From assembly GCA_003389385.1 (NCBI GenBank), contig QQVM01000003.1, forward strand, positions 62,001 to 126,000: 64,000 nt of DNA, read 5' to 3'. Each line of letters starts with the position of its first letter. Position 1 is the first letter of the stretch. Source of the DNA: Bacteroidota bacterium. Its GTDB lineage: Bacteria; Bacteroidota; Bacteroidia; AKYH767-A; 2013-40CM-41-45. Below the pieces are notes generated by a model that was not told the DNA's origin, ran no database searches, and saw only the letters and a list, made by a program, of their open reading frames with translations. Made by a program: the position numbers and the translations under genes. Below are positions 16,900 through 24,804 of the stretch, piece by piece.

Positions 16900-17611
16900 T
16901 AAAATTAAGGATGTGGTTTAGTCCAAGACCTATCAGGTCAGGGGCCGCAAAGATGGGCAAATTTAGTTGTTTGACAAAATAGACGGAATCCCTGCCGGTG
17001 AAAATGACTTTTAACTTTTCATGCTGCTTTCGATACCTGCTGATCATACCTTCCATTTCAGACAGCATGCCATAATGCACTCCACTGAGCATGGACTGGT
17101 CAGTTGTTTTTCCTGTCAATCCTTCAGGCCTGGAATATTCGAGCATTGGAAGCGCATGAGTATAATGATTCATTGACTTGAGACGCATGACCAAACCCGG
17201 ACTGATACTTCCACCGAGGTATTCCTTCTTTCTGTTGACAAAATCGTACTTAACGCATGTACCTGCATCTATTACGAGAACATTTTGTCCGGGAAAAACA
17301 GAAACCGCCGCTGCAGCTGAAGCAAGCCTGTCCATACCCAGCGTTTGCGGACTTTTATACTTCAGTTTAAGGGGCACCTTTGTTTTATGGCTGAGCAAGA
17401 TAAAATCAGTTTCTCGCTTAAGAAGACTGATGATGCCCGGCTGATTCTTCACCACAGAGGAAAGAATGCTTGCCTGAATATCATACCTTTTCAAAAGGCG
17501 CCTGAGATCCTGTAACTTCAGCTTCCTAAAAGTTCCACTGAACAGAATGGTCTCATTCTCAAACACAAGAACTTTTACATTCGTATTTCCTTGGTCGACA
17601 GTGAGATTCAT
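16883..17611 (-). CDS. coaX: Type III pantothenate kinase
   Basis: The first enzyme of coenzyme A synthesis, phosphorylating pantothenate. The start at 17611 (MNLTVDQGNTNVKVLVF) puts the ASKHA-fold phosphate-1 motif DQGNTN at the N-terminus as in the family; the upstream MRHHSRCH extension is unlikely. Other motifs are GMDRLASAAAA, VIDAGTCVKYDFV and GGSISPGL. The length of 242 residues is typical. It overlaps the downstream outer-membrane protein gene by 17 bp. It is divergent from the tRNA-Phe gene. Confidence 0.95.
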   Translation of the reverse strand: MNLTVDQGNTNVKVLVFENETILFSGTFRKLKLQDLRRLLKRYDIQASILSSVVKNQPGIISLLKRETDFILLSHKTKVPLKLKYKSPQTLGMDRLASAAAAVSVFPGQNVLVIDAGTCVKYDFVNRKKEYLGGSISPGLVMRLKSMNHYTHALPMLEYSRPEGLTGKTTDQSMLSGVHYGMLSEMEGMISRYRKQHEKLKVIFTGRDSVYFVKQLNLPIFAAPDLIGLGLNHILNFNVSNK

Positions 17612-17689
17612 ATGACAACGTGAATGATGCCGCAAGATAATTTTTCCATCCGTCCCGGCATTTGAAATGTCTTTAAATCATTAATTTTT

Positions 17690-17719
17690 TTTGGCAGGAT
17701 GAAAATTTTCCTACTTTTG
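17690..17719 (+). promoter_or_regulatory. Promoter of tRNA-Phe and response regulator
   Basis: The -33 TTTG (17690-17693) and -7 TACTTTTG (17712-17719) are separated by 18 bases, a full match to the Bacteroidota consensus. The tRNA starts 22 bases after the -7 element. Confidence 0.8.
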
Positions 17720-17741
17720 CGCACTCTAAATGCCTTAACAA

Positions 17742-17817
17742 GGTGATGTAGCTCAGTTGGTAGAGCAAAGGACTGAAAATCCTTGTGTCAGTGGTTCGAT
17801 TCCACTCATCACCACCA
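17742..17817 (+). tRNA. tRNA-Phe (GAA)
   Basis: A 76-nt cloverleaf. The acceptor GGTGATG pairs with CATCACC. The D loop contains AGCTCAGTTGGTAGAGC, the anticodon stem AAGGA/TCCTT encloses CTGAAAA with anticodon GAA at 17775-17777, and the T loop is GGTTCGATTCC. Discriminator A and an encoded CCA end the gene. No terminator follows; the response regulator begins 26 bases later. Confidence 0.98.
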
Positions 17818-17843
17818 AACCATCCCGATTCTCAGAAACAGAC

Positions 17844-18251
17844 ATGAAAGGTTCCGATAATTCTGTAAAATTTGATAGGGTACTCTTGGTTGATGACAAT
17901 GACATTGACAATTTCATCAACGAAAGGATGATCACCACCAACATGTTTGCAAGTCAGGTGATTGTAAAGAATTCTACTGAGTCAGCTTTAAGTTACCTGA
18001 AAGGTTTGGGAGATAATGTCGATTCATACCCTGAGGTGATATTCCTTGACTTGAACATGCCGGTGCAGGACGGTTTCGCTTTCCTTGAAAAGTATGAAGA
18101 GTTTCCTGAGGCTCTCAGGAAAAACTGCAAGGTGATTGTGCTGAGTTCAAGCATCAGTCCTGAGGACATCAACAAAGCTTCAACTAATCCTTACGTAGTA
18201 AAATACATCAATAAGCCTTTGAATGAAAAATACCTAGACGCCATCAGTTGA
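17844..18251 (+). CDS. Single-domain response regulator
   Basis: A 135-residue CheY-like receiver without an output domain. The acidic pair is D17/D18 (LLVDDND), the phosphoacceptor is D69 (VIFLDLNMP), the switch Ser is near 101 (VIVLSSS) and the conserved Lys is K124 (YINKPL). It probably relays phosphate or acts by protein contact; no kinase is adjacent. An ATG at 17844 is used because earlier in-frame codons lie in the tRNA. It seems to share the tRNA-Phe promoter and ends at its own terminator (18268-18293). Its 3' half recurs at 24527-24755. Confidence 0.92.
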   Translation: MKGSDNSVKFDRVLLVDDNDIDNFINERMITTNMFASQVIVKNSTESALSYLKGLGDNVDSYPEVIFLDLNMPVQDGFAFLEKYEEFPEALRKNCKVIVLSSSISPEDINKASTNPYVVKYINKPLNEKYLDAIS

Positions 18252-18296
18252 TTGCATCCAAAAAAAGAAACCGGCCCTGAAGCCGGTTTTTTTATG
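18068..18296 (+). repeat. 229-bp direct repeat, copy 1 (response regulator 3' half plus terminator)
   Basis: It aligns without gaps to 24527-24755. The first ~100 bases and the last ~50 bases (stop and terminator) are nearly identical, while the middle differs mainly at third codon positions. Confidence 0.9.
18268..18293 (+). terminator. Rho-independent terminator of the response regulator
   Basis: AAACCGGC and GCCGGTTT pair around CCTGAA, followed by a run of T. Confidence 0.9.
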
Positions 18297-18436
18297 TGCA
18301 ATGGCTGTATTTTAAGCTTACTCAATCATCAACAAAATCGGAATCATCCTGCAAGGAACTTGTGTATTCCCGAACTAACCACAAAACAATGTCATCCTGT
18401 AAGGAATGATCTTTCGCAGAGAATTTGGTGATCGGC

Positions 18437-19921
18437 TTAATTTTTCACAAATTTTACTGAGCGCAAATCATTTCCACTACTTATCTGACCAATATAAACT
18501 CCACTTTCGAGAGAGCCGGTTTGAAAAGTGAAAGAATAATCTCCGGATTTCAGATTGACTGATGGGGACACAGAATGTATGAGCTGTCCATATACATTGA
18601 AGATCTGAAATCTTATTTGTTCGCTGCTATTAGTTCCGAAGTAAAAATTAATTTCACCGCTGGTTGGATTGGGTGAAGCTTGCAGAAATTTAATCGTTGG
18701 CAGGTCTGTCATTGCGAATTCTTTTCTCTCATGACCGGGCTTTACGCGGCGCATAGGAGGACAGGAAGGGATCAGTACATTGTCTATGCTGGCGGTAAAT
18801 TGTGCACCATCTTCTACAGTAAAGCCTTCTTCCAATATGATTTCCTGACTTGCTTTAAAATTAACTTCTCCTCCCATGAGTATTTCATAATCTCCTGTTT
18901 GATTTCCAGGTGACACATTGTTTCCTGCCTTAATTAATGTACCTGATTCAAAATTTAAAATGCGACTGGATATCTGTTCCTTTTGCAAGAAGTATTCATT
19001 TCTTCTTCTTGTGATTGTACCACCATTTTCAAGCACATTATAACGATTCACGTTGTACTGATTAGTCAATTCATTTTCAAAAACAATTTCAGAACCCGGC
19101 TTTACATCAAATGTACAATCGTAAATATGTACGCAGGGTTCTATGGTTAGTTTGCTGCCACTTTCAAGTTTATATATGGAAGCATATGATGGATCGTTTG
19201 GAGGATAGGAAGTATTCGATCCCTCATATCGCAAATCTGTCACTATAGGAAAATCACGTTCTTCATTGTTAAAAAATGCAAAATCATTTTTTAAATCACT
19301 AGTTTGCACTTCGTATTCATCTTTATAGGCATAAGTCCCTCTGGCAGTTAGAAATGTATAATTTGCCGGGAATATTAAATTGTCTGCTGTGATGCTTACT
19401 TCGGATGGATTGTATATCTTTTTTTCCAGATTGTTGATGTCACGTAGATCAATATTGTTGTTGATGAAATAATTATGCGGCTGGCTGTACTGGCCGTTAT
19501 GATTTAATCTTGTGAAACGGCCTTGATCTAACTTCATTCCTGCGAAAAATTCGCCAAAGGCACTTCTTGGAAAAGTACTTGCTACAAGTGAATAGGGTGG
19601 TGGTTGAATATTAAAATAGGAATATGACCAATCATGAAACAACTCAGAAGAATTAGTTACATCTGAAAAATTTGCATATTGACAATTCCTGATTAATTCA
19701 CTGAAAGGAAAGTAGTTTATAGAACCACCTTTTATATTAGAGTAACCCAATCCTGAACAATAATTCCCTGAACCAACCTCACTATATGCTTCACAATTTT
19801 CTGTACCGTCATACGTACCATTGCCATTGCATTGATAAATCTTAGGAGTTATAAGAATGTCATAAAATACATTTTGTCCAAGATATAATGTAGAATTAAT
19901 TGGAAAAAAGGGCTTAATATC
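18437..19921 (-). pseudogene. C-terminal part of frameshifted T9SS protein
   Basis: An open frame of 494 codons without its own start. It opens immediately after a TGA that overlaps the last codons of the 250-residue frame upstream, and the protein text continues sensibly across the junction after a +1 shift (DIKPFFPINSTLYLGQNVFY). A TTG at 19750 would give 437 residues. The region includes a 3_coathanger-like or adhesin-like beta segment (SGTLIKAGNNVSPGNQTGDY, then FKASQEIILEEGFTVEDG) and ends in a type A T9SS sorting domain (LQASPNPTSGEINFYFG to the end SVKFVKN). It lacks a signal peptide, which lies in the other frame. It is probably inactivated unless recoded. Confidence 0.8.
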
Positions 19922-20666
19922 TCATTAAGCCTCGAGTGTGGTCGTAAATAAATGATACTTCTGAAATAACCTGGCTATTGATATCATCGCCACAATGAAA
20001 TCTGATTGTATGCTTCAACACAGAATGTGGAAGTAGATCTCTTTCATTTAATGCAGGGCCATTGTCTTTAAATGATACACTTACTAAAGCTTGCGATACG
20101 GCTGGATCAGCTGTAGTTGCTGTCCTGTGTGCAAAACCGTATTGATCGAATCCTTTGCTTAATTTGTTTCTTAGTCTGCAACTCGGACCATTACAAGAAG
20201 TATATTCCCAAGATGTAATGTCTGGATCTGGATTGTATGAATTGATCTGGGGCATTTCAAAATTACGTTGATTTGAATTATTTGCACATGATATTGGGTT
20301 CGTAAAAGCACAATCTATAGAAAATGGGAACGAGACAACTTCAATTTCATAAGATTTGAAAAAATCATTAGGATTGTAATTATGTATACTGTTATTAAAC
20401 ATTGCGCCAGCTATACTTTGAGTGTTCATATACGGTAAATGATTAATATTTATCATATATTCTCCTGTGTATGGTAAAGGTGTTGACAATGCATAATCAA
20501 ATGTAAAAGCTGGAAAACCATGTCCTGCCGGAGATGTAAAAACTGGTAATTGTGATATCTGAAGGTGCTGTCGATATGCATAGGCATCAATCAAATCTTG
20601 ACCCAACAATGTTCTTGGACATAAAATTATATAAATGGAAAGACAGAGAAAGGATTTAATTTTCAT
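19914..20666 (-). pseudogene. N-terminal part of frameshifted secreted protein
   Basis: A 250-residue frame with a signal peptide (SFLCLSIYIILCPRTLLGQ) and no recognised domain. The text includes YMININHLPYMNTQSIAGAM and SVLKHTIRFHCGDD. It ends GLMRY exactly where the downstream T9SS frame opens, so the two are halves of one ~745-residue secreted protein separated by a single-base shift in the six bases 19917-19922. Its ATG overlaps the stop of the preceding T9SS gene by 4 bp, so translation is coupled within a three-gene operon. Confidence 0.8.
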
Positions 20667-21949
20667 AAATTTTCCGATAAAAATATTTTTAAAATAAACG
20701 TATGATGCTTGTTATTTACTCTGATAAGATGAATCCCACCCGATGTTTTAGGAATAAAAATTTGATTTCTCGAATTATTTACCAGAGCATTTACTTTTTG
20801 GCCAAGTAAATTATAAATTTCTATCTGGCAATTCCCACTAATACATTCAAAGGGTATATTCCTATAAAAAGAATTGTTTCCATATTGAATTTTGAAGATT
20901 TGATAAGGCGTTAATGTACTTATATTCGTATTAAGGGTCCATCGCGCTAAATTACTTGTACCGGCTACTTGATTTCCGGCAAATGAAAATAATCCACCAA
21001 CTATTAAATCACCTCTAAACGTTGTCAAACAAAGTCCGGGTCCTGAGATCCCAGCGGATAGAGAGTCTAGCGTCAGAGGTGAGTATATTCCAATGTTTTT
21101 TGGTGTATTAAAATGTCCAGTAATAATTAAACTTCCGTTATATTCTGTCATTGAGCGAATCCCTGGATCAAGCGTACCTGAGGTTAATGGGTATGTATAT
21201 GTTTGCCAATCATTGTTCGCCCATTTGGCAATAAATCTTTTGTAAGGCCAAGTACTGGTCTGGAAATTACCAGATGTAAACAATTCAGTTCCATAATTAT
21301 AATAACTGTATATTTTACCACCTAACTGTGATCCCAAAGTGTTCCATATTGTATCTAACCAAATCTTTGAACCGAAGAGTCCTCCGGCCAACAAATCAGA
21401 AGTGTTCGAAAAAAGTGTAATTGCATCTCCAGTCAAACCTTTACCACGACACATCCATTTTGAACCATTCCATTTGGCGACAAACAAGACAGTATCAGTA
21501 CCCGAATAGTTAAAGCTACCACCTGCGAATATTTCGCCATTGTGTAAAACCAGACAATTTACATTATCATTAAATCCTTGTCCCACGGGATGCCACCTAT
21601 TATGATCCCATCGTGCAACATTATTTGCAGCAATGCCTCCGATGCTGTCAAAATTTCCACCAACGTAAACCTCATTATTATAAATCAAAATTGTTTTCAC
21701 ACTCCCTCCTGCATTAACACCTCCATTCAAGACATGCCAGTTTAGCCCATCCCATTTTGCAATGCCATTTACGTATGTACTCCCAACCCGGTCGAACCAT
21801 CCACCCACGTAAAGTTCATCCCGCACAGAATCTACCGCAAGCGCATACACACTAAAGCTTGCACCGCCTCCAAGTGATTGCCAGGATTGGGCATGGCTGT
21901 ATTTAATTAATGTAAAACAGAAAATCAGGAGGAATAATTTACGATTCAT
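20663..21949 (-). CDS. Secreted delta-60/Kelch-like repeat protein, paralogue 2, with C-terminal T9SS-like domain
   Basis: A 428-residue protein with signal peptide (MNRKLFLLIFCFTLIKYSHA). About seven repeats of the type VYVGGNFDSIGGIAANNVAR and FAGGSFNYSG occur through residues 25-350, the pattern of beta-propeller-like repeats in Bacteroidota secreted proteins. The C-terminus (IEIYNLLGQKVNAL to the end) resembles a type A sorting domain. It is a tandem paralogue of the gene at 22001; their first ~350 bases are nearly identical and then diverge. It overlaps the next gene by 4 bp. No enzymatic motif is visible. Confidence 0.85.
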   Translation of the reverse strand: MNRKLFLLIFCFTLIKYSHAQSWQSLGGGASFSVYALAVDSVRDELYVGGWFDRVGSTYVNGIAKWDGLNWHVLNGGVNAGGSVKTILIYNNEVYVGGNFDSIGGIAANNVARWDHNRWHPVGQGFNDNVNCLVLHNGEIFAGGSFNYSGTDTVLFVAKWNGSKWMCRGKGLTGDAITLFSNTSDLLAGGLFGSKIWLDTIWNTLGSQLGGKIYSYYNYGTELFTSGNFQTSTWPYKRFIAKWANNDWQTYTYPLTSGTLDPGIRSMTEYNGSLIITGHFNTPKNIGIYSPLTLDSLSAGISGPGLCLTTFRGDLIVGGLFSFAGNQVAGTSNLARWTLNTNISTLTPYQIFKIQYGNNSFYRNIPFECISGNCQIEIYNLLGQKVNALVNNSRNQIFIPKTSGGIHLIRVNNKHHTFILKIFLSENL

Positions 21950-22000
21950 GCTTATCTTTCAATAATGTTTGTTTCAGCTAAAGCCATTTAAATTAAGTTT

Positions 22001-23284
22001 CTAGATTATACAGAACTTCCCGGCAAATACTTTTTGGCCAGCAATGATCCTGTATAGATATAATCCGGGTGAATAATTTTTCATGTAGATCTTTTCTCCA
22101 TTCCTGATAGAAACAGATTCCATGGATTTTCCATTTAAATCAAATATTTCAAATTCGAATCCTGTTATGTATACAGATTCAGGAATTTCTATTGCTGAAA
22201 TTACATCATCGTTTATTCTGAGACGAATGATTCTTTCAGCATCGTCAGTTTCACCAATTTCTGTATTCAACACCCATCTTGCAAGATTACTCGTACCTGG
22301 CACTTGATTTCCGGCATAGTTAAAAATACCACCTACAATCAAATCATTTCTGAATATTTCAAGACAATTACCCGCTGCAGAGACACCCTTAGATAAGGAG
22401 TCATATGTTGTTCCATTAAATTTAGCAATATTTGCAGGTGATTTGAAGCTGCCAGTTATAACAATCTCTCCGTTGTATTCTATTATATCACTAACATTTG
22501 GATCAAGTGTATTATTCACATTTGGGTAGGGCAAAACTTGCCAGTCATTATTTTCCCATTTAGAAAAATATCTAATTACAGGTGCATTACCTCGTGCAAA
22601 CCGACCTCCAACATATAACTCACCCTGAACAATTTTCAATTTAAATACATGACTTCCCAGATAGGTTCCTATAAACTGCCATGAATTTCCGTTCCATTTC
22701 ATAGGCGATTTTACGCCAGCAATAATCAATTCATTGTTATAAGAAACGGATGCCCATATTGGATCTGTCAACCCCACGCCTTGGTCGATCCAATTAGATC
22801 CATTCCACTTAGCTAGAAAATTAGCCGAATTAATCCCAGAGGTTGAATAGTTTCCTCCGGCATAAATCTCTCCCATATGAACGGTTAGAGTAAAAACTGT
22901 TCCATTGAATCCATGCCCAATTGGATGCCATGAAGAATGATCCCATCGTGCAACATTATTTGCAGCAATGCCTCCGATGCTGTCAAAATTTCCACCAACG
23001 TAAACCTCATTATTATAAATCAAAATAGTGTTCACACTCCCTCCGGAATTGACACCCCCATTCAAGACATGCCAGTTTAGTCCATCCCATTTTGCAATGC
23101 CATTTACGTATGTACTCCCAACCCGGTCGAACCATCCACCCACGTAAAGTTCATCCCGCACAGAATCTACCGCAAGCGCATACACACTAAAGCTTGCACC
23201 GCCTCCAAGTGATTGCCAGGATTGGGCATGGCAGTATTTGAATAATGTAAAACAGAAAATAAGGAGAAATAATTTACGATTCAT
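22001..23284 (-). CDS. Secreted delta-60/Kelch-like repeat protein, paralogue 1, T9SS sorting domain
   Basis: A 427-residue protein from the ATG at 23284 (MNRKLFLLIF), chosen because it gives the same signal peptide as the paralogue; an upstream in-frame ATG at 23323 adds 13 residues. It has the same repeated units, for example ELYVGGWFDRVGSTYVNGI and LYVGGRFARG. The C-terminus (FEIFDLNGKSMESVSIRNGE to the end KVFAGKFCII) is a type A sorting-domain-like segment. It is first in an operon of three secreted proteins. The shared 5' part and different middle and end suggest recombination between copies. Confidence 0.85.
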   Translation of the reverse strand: MNRKLFLLIFCFTLFKYCHAQSWQSLGGGASFSVYALAVDSVRDELYVGGWFDRVGSTYVNGIAKWDGLNWHVLNGGVNSGGSVNTILIYNNEVYVGGNFDSIGGIAANNVARWDHSSWHPIGHGFNGTVFTLTVHMGEIYAGGNYSTSGINSANFLAKWNGSNWIDQGVGLTDPIWASVSYNNELIIAGVKSPMKWNGNSWQFIGTYLGSHVFKLKIVQGELYVGGRFARGNAPVIRYFSKWENNDWQVLPYPNVNNTLDPNVSDIIEYNGEIVITGSFKSPANIAKFNGTTYDSLSKGVSAAGNCLEIFRNDLIVGGIFNYAGNQVPGTSNLARWVLNTEIGETDDAERIIRLRINDDVISAIEIPESVYITGFEFEIFDLNGKSMESVSIRNGEKIYMKNYSPGLYLYRIIAGQKVFAGKFCII

Positions 23285-23354
23285 GCTCATTCTTCTTTTC
23301 AATAATTTTAGGCAATTTTCCATTATTCGGTATTGATTTCATGCTCGTGATTCA

Positions 23355-23612
23355 TCATTGCTTATTGAGTTCATTTATCCTGCTTTCAAGATGAATTACA
23401 TAGAGATTTAATTCTTCAATTTTCTTTAAAAGAATTGTTTGCATTTCAAGCAGATCTACGCCTTTATCTTCTACTTCTGCAGCAGAAGGAACGCCCGGCA
23501 AATGCTTATTCTCTTTTATGAATTTATCTAAATCTTTGATGGGAAGCAAGAAATAATTTTCATCAAAAACGTAGTCGGCCCATCCATTAGAAGGCACATC
23601 CACTTTTATACC
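23355..23612 (-). pseudogene. 3' fragment of a tail-fibre-like surface protein gene
   Basis: About 84 residues whose text (WADYVFDENYFLLPIKDLDK, ENKHLPGVPSAAEV, then a helical end LNLYVIHLESRINELNKQ) is the characteristic C-terminus of large Bacteroidota tail-fibre or S74-peptidase-like proteins. The frame has no ATG; a GTG at 23603 is the first possible start, and the upstream sequence runs into the outer repeat of the RAYT element at 23613. The 5' part was therefore removed, probably when that element arrived. It ends 71 bp before the start of the repeat-protein operon. Confidence 0.7.
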
Positions 23613-23684
23613 CCGCTCGGCGTAGTTTAAGGCGAGTTATGCAATAAAATAATTGAATCATGTTTATTCCGCCGAACTACGCCG
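23613..23684. repeat. Left REP/BIME-like end of the RAYT element
   Basis: Outer block CCGCTCGGCGTAGTTTAAGG and following bases, inner block TTCCGCCGAACTACGCCG. It is inverted relative to 24456-24528. Confidence 0.85.
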
Positions 23685-23818
23685 TACAGGTACTGATGTA
23701 AGCAGTAGCTTAAGCTGAATAAAACAATTAAATATATATAATATTCTGATATAATTGTTGATTTAAAAACCATCATGTATTGAATTGATGATCTTCTTTT
23801 AAGGTGATAAACTTGCAT

Positions 23819-24379
23819 ATGCCTTATGTCTACCAAATTCATAAACAGGACGGAGTATATTTTCTGACATTAACCATAGTTGGCTGGGTTGATCTATTTG
23901 TTAGAGACAGGTATGAACAAATTGTTGTGGATAGTTTAAATTATTGTACAACGAACAAGGGATTACTGGTATTTGCATACGTCATCATGCCAAGTCATTT
24001 GCACATGATAGTAAGTTCAAACAATAATGATCTGAGTAATGTGATTGCGTCCTTCAAAAAGTTTACAAGCCGTAAATTAACTCGGACGATAAAATCTGAA
24101 GGCGAAAGCAGACAAGACTAGCTATTGCCAATATTTAGGGAAGCAAGAGAAAAAAATGTGAGAAATAAAAACTATCAGGTCTGGCAGCAACACAATCATG
24201 CTGAAGAGGTATTTTCTCCCGGATTTACATTTACCAAGATAAATTACATTTATCAAAATCTGGTAGAAGAAGGATTCGTTGACAGGCCGGAAGATTATTA
24301 TTATAGCAGTGCAAGAGATTATTCGGGCAGAAAAGGGCCAATTCTTGTTTCAGTGATTGAACTGCATAGATTGGTTTAA
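23819..24379 (+). pseudogene. REP-associated tyrosine transposase (RAYT), interrupted by in-frame TAG
   Basis: A Y1_Tnp/HUH-type transposase gene of 187 codons, the normal length for the Bacteroidota group. It starts MPYVYQIHKQDGVYFLTLTI, has the metal-binding HUH motif in YVIMPSHLHMIV, the helix NVIASFKKFTSRKL, the later motif QVWQQHNH and the end segment EDYYYSSARDYSG. Codon 101 (24119-24121) is TAG in the context SRQD-stop-LLPIF, where relatives normally have Trp; a TGG to TAG change explains it. Both halves are in the same frame. Such enzymes process short palindromes such as those that flank this gene. Unless TAG is suppressed, the enzyme is dead. Confidence 0.85.
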
Positions 24380-24455
24380 ATTAACTAATTGTGCCTTATG
24401 GATTTCATTCGATACTGCTAGTGGTGATGCATTTCGGGGGAGAATTTTACAACTG

Positions 24456-24528
24456 CGGCGTAGTTCGGCGGAACAAAATACAGTACAATCAACAAACAAT
24501 ATTACTCGCCTTAAACTACGCCGAGCGG
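24456..24528. repeat. Right REP/BIME-like end of the RAYT element
   Basis: Inner block CGGCGTAGTTCGGCGGAA, outer block ACTCGCCTTAAACTACGCCG and following bases. It joins directly to the truncated response regulator. Confidence 0.85.
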
Positions 24529-24710
24529 ACGGTTTCGCTTTCCTTGAAAAGTATGAAGAGTTTCCTGAGGCTCTCAGGAAAAACTGCAAGGTGATTGTGC
24601 TGAGTTCAAGCATCAGTCCTGAATACATCAACAAGGCTTCAATCAATCCTTATGTTGTGAAGTACATCAACAAGCCACTCAACGAAAAATACCTGGACGC
24701 TATCAGTTGA
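24527..24710 (+). pseudogene. Truncated second copy of the response regulator
   Basis: This is the C-terminal ~60 codons of a receiver domain (DGFAFLEKYEEFPEALRKN, VIVLSSSISPEYINKA, YINKPLNEKYLDAIS). It lacks the phosphoacceptor half, which is replaced by the end of the RAYT element. An open frame continues upstream through the element end to 24357, but that part is not regulator-like. Differences from the intact copy at 17844 are mostly synonymous, so this copy was under selection before it was broken. Confidence 0.85.
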
Positions 24711-24726
24711 TTGCATCCAAAAAAAG

Positions 24727-24752
24727 AAACCGGCCCTGAAGCCGGTTTTTTT
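24727..24752 (+). terminator. Terminator copy behind truncated regulator
   Basis: It is identical in stem and loop to the terminator at 18268-18293. Confidence 0.85.
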
Positions 24753-24804
24753 ATGCCCAAACGGAATTCTGTTGAAATTCCATTTGAATATTATTAGAAG
24801 CAAA

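Larger units (their letters stand above)
23613..24528 (+). mobile_element. RAYT element with paired palindromic ends (916 bp)
   Basis: The ends are inverted copies of each other. The outer arms, 23613-23637 and 24504-24528, match over 25 bp. The inner arms, 23667-23684 and 24456-24473, match over 18 bp, while the bases between differ. Within each end the two blocks face each other (CGGCGTAGTT then AACTACGCCG), so each end can fold as a long hairpin. The single gene inside encodes a Y1/HUH transposase. The left end cuts a surface-protein gene and the right end cuts a response-regulator copy. No target duplication was found. Confidence 0.75.
24527..24755 (+). repeat. 229-bp direct repeat, copy 2
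   Basis: It matches 18068-18296 in the same orientation, 6459 bp downstream, and includes the terminator. Confidence 0.9.

Noticed and set aside
18345-18415. Two copies of a CATCCTGyAAGGAA-like motif downstream of the regulator terminator
   Set aside because: It resembles dispersed intergenic repeats, but two short imperfect copies are too little to call a repeat family.
23285-23354. Promoter for the repeat-protein operon
   Set aside because: No TAnnTTTG with a partner element was found in this short gap.
23600-24535. Target-site duplication around the RAYT element
   Set aside because: The flanks differ (left ...TTTTATACC, right ACGGTTTCGC), so no duplication is supported; HUH elements also normally make none.
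24357-24710. A 117-residue ORF spanning the RAYT right end and the regulator copy
   Set aside because: Only the last ~60 residues are regulator-like; the start is chance reading through the palindromic end, so I describe it as a truncated copy.
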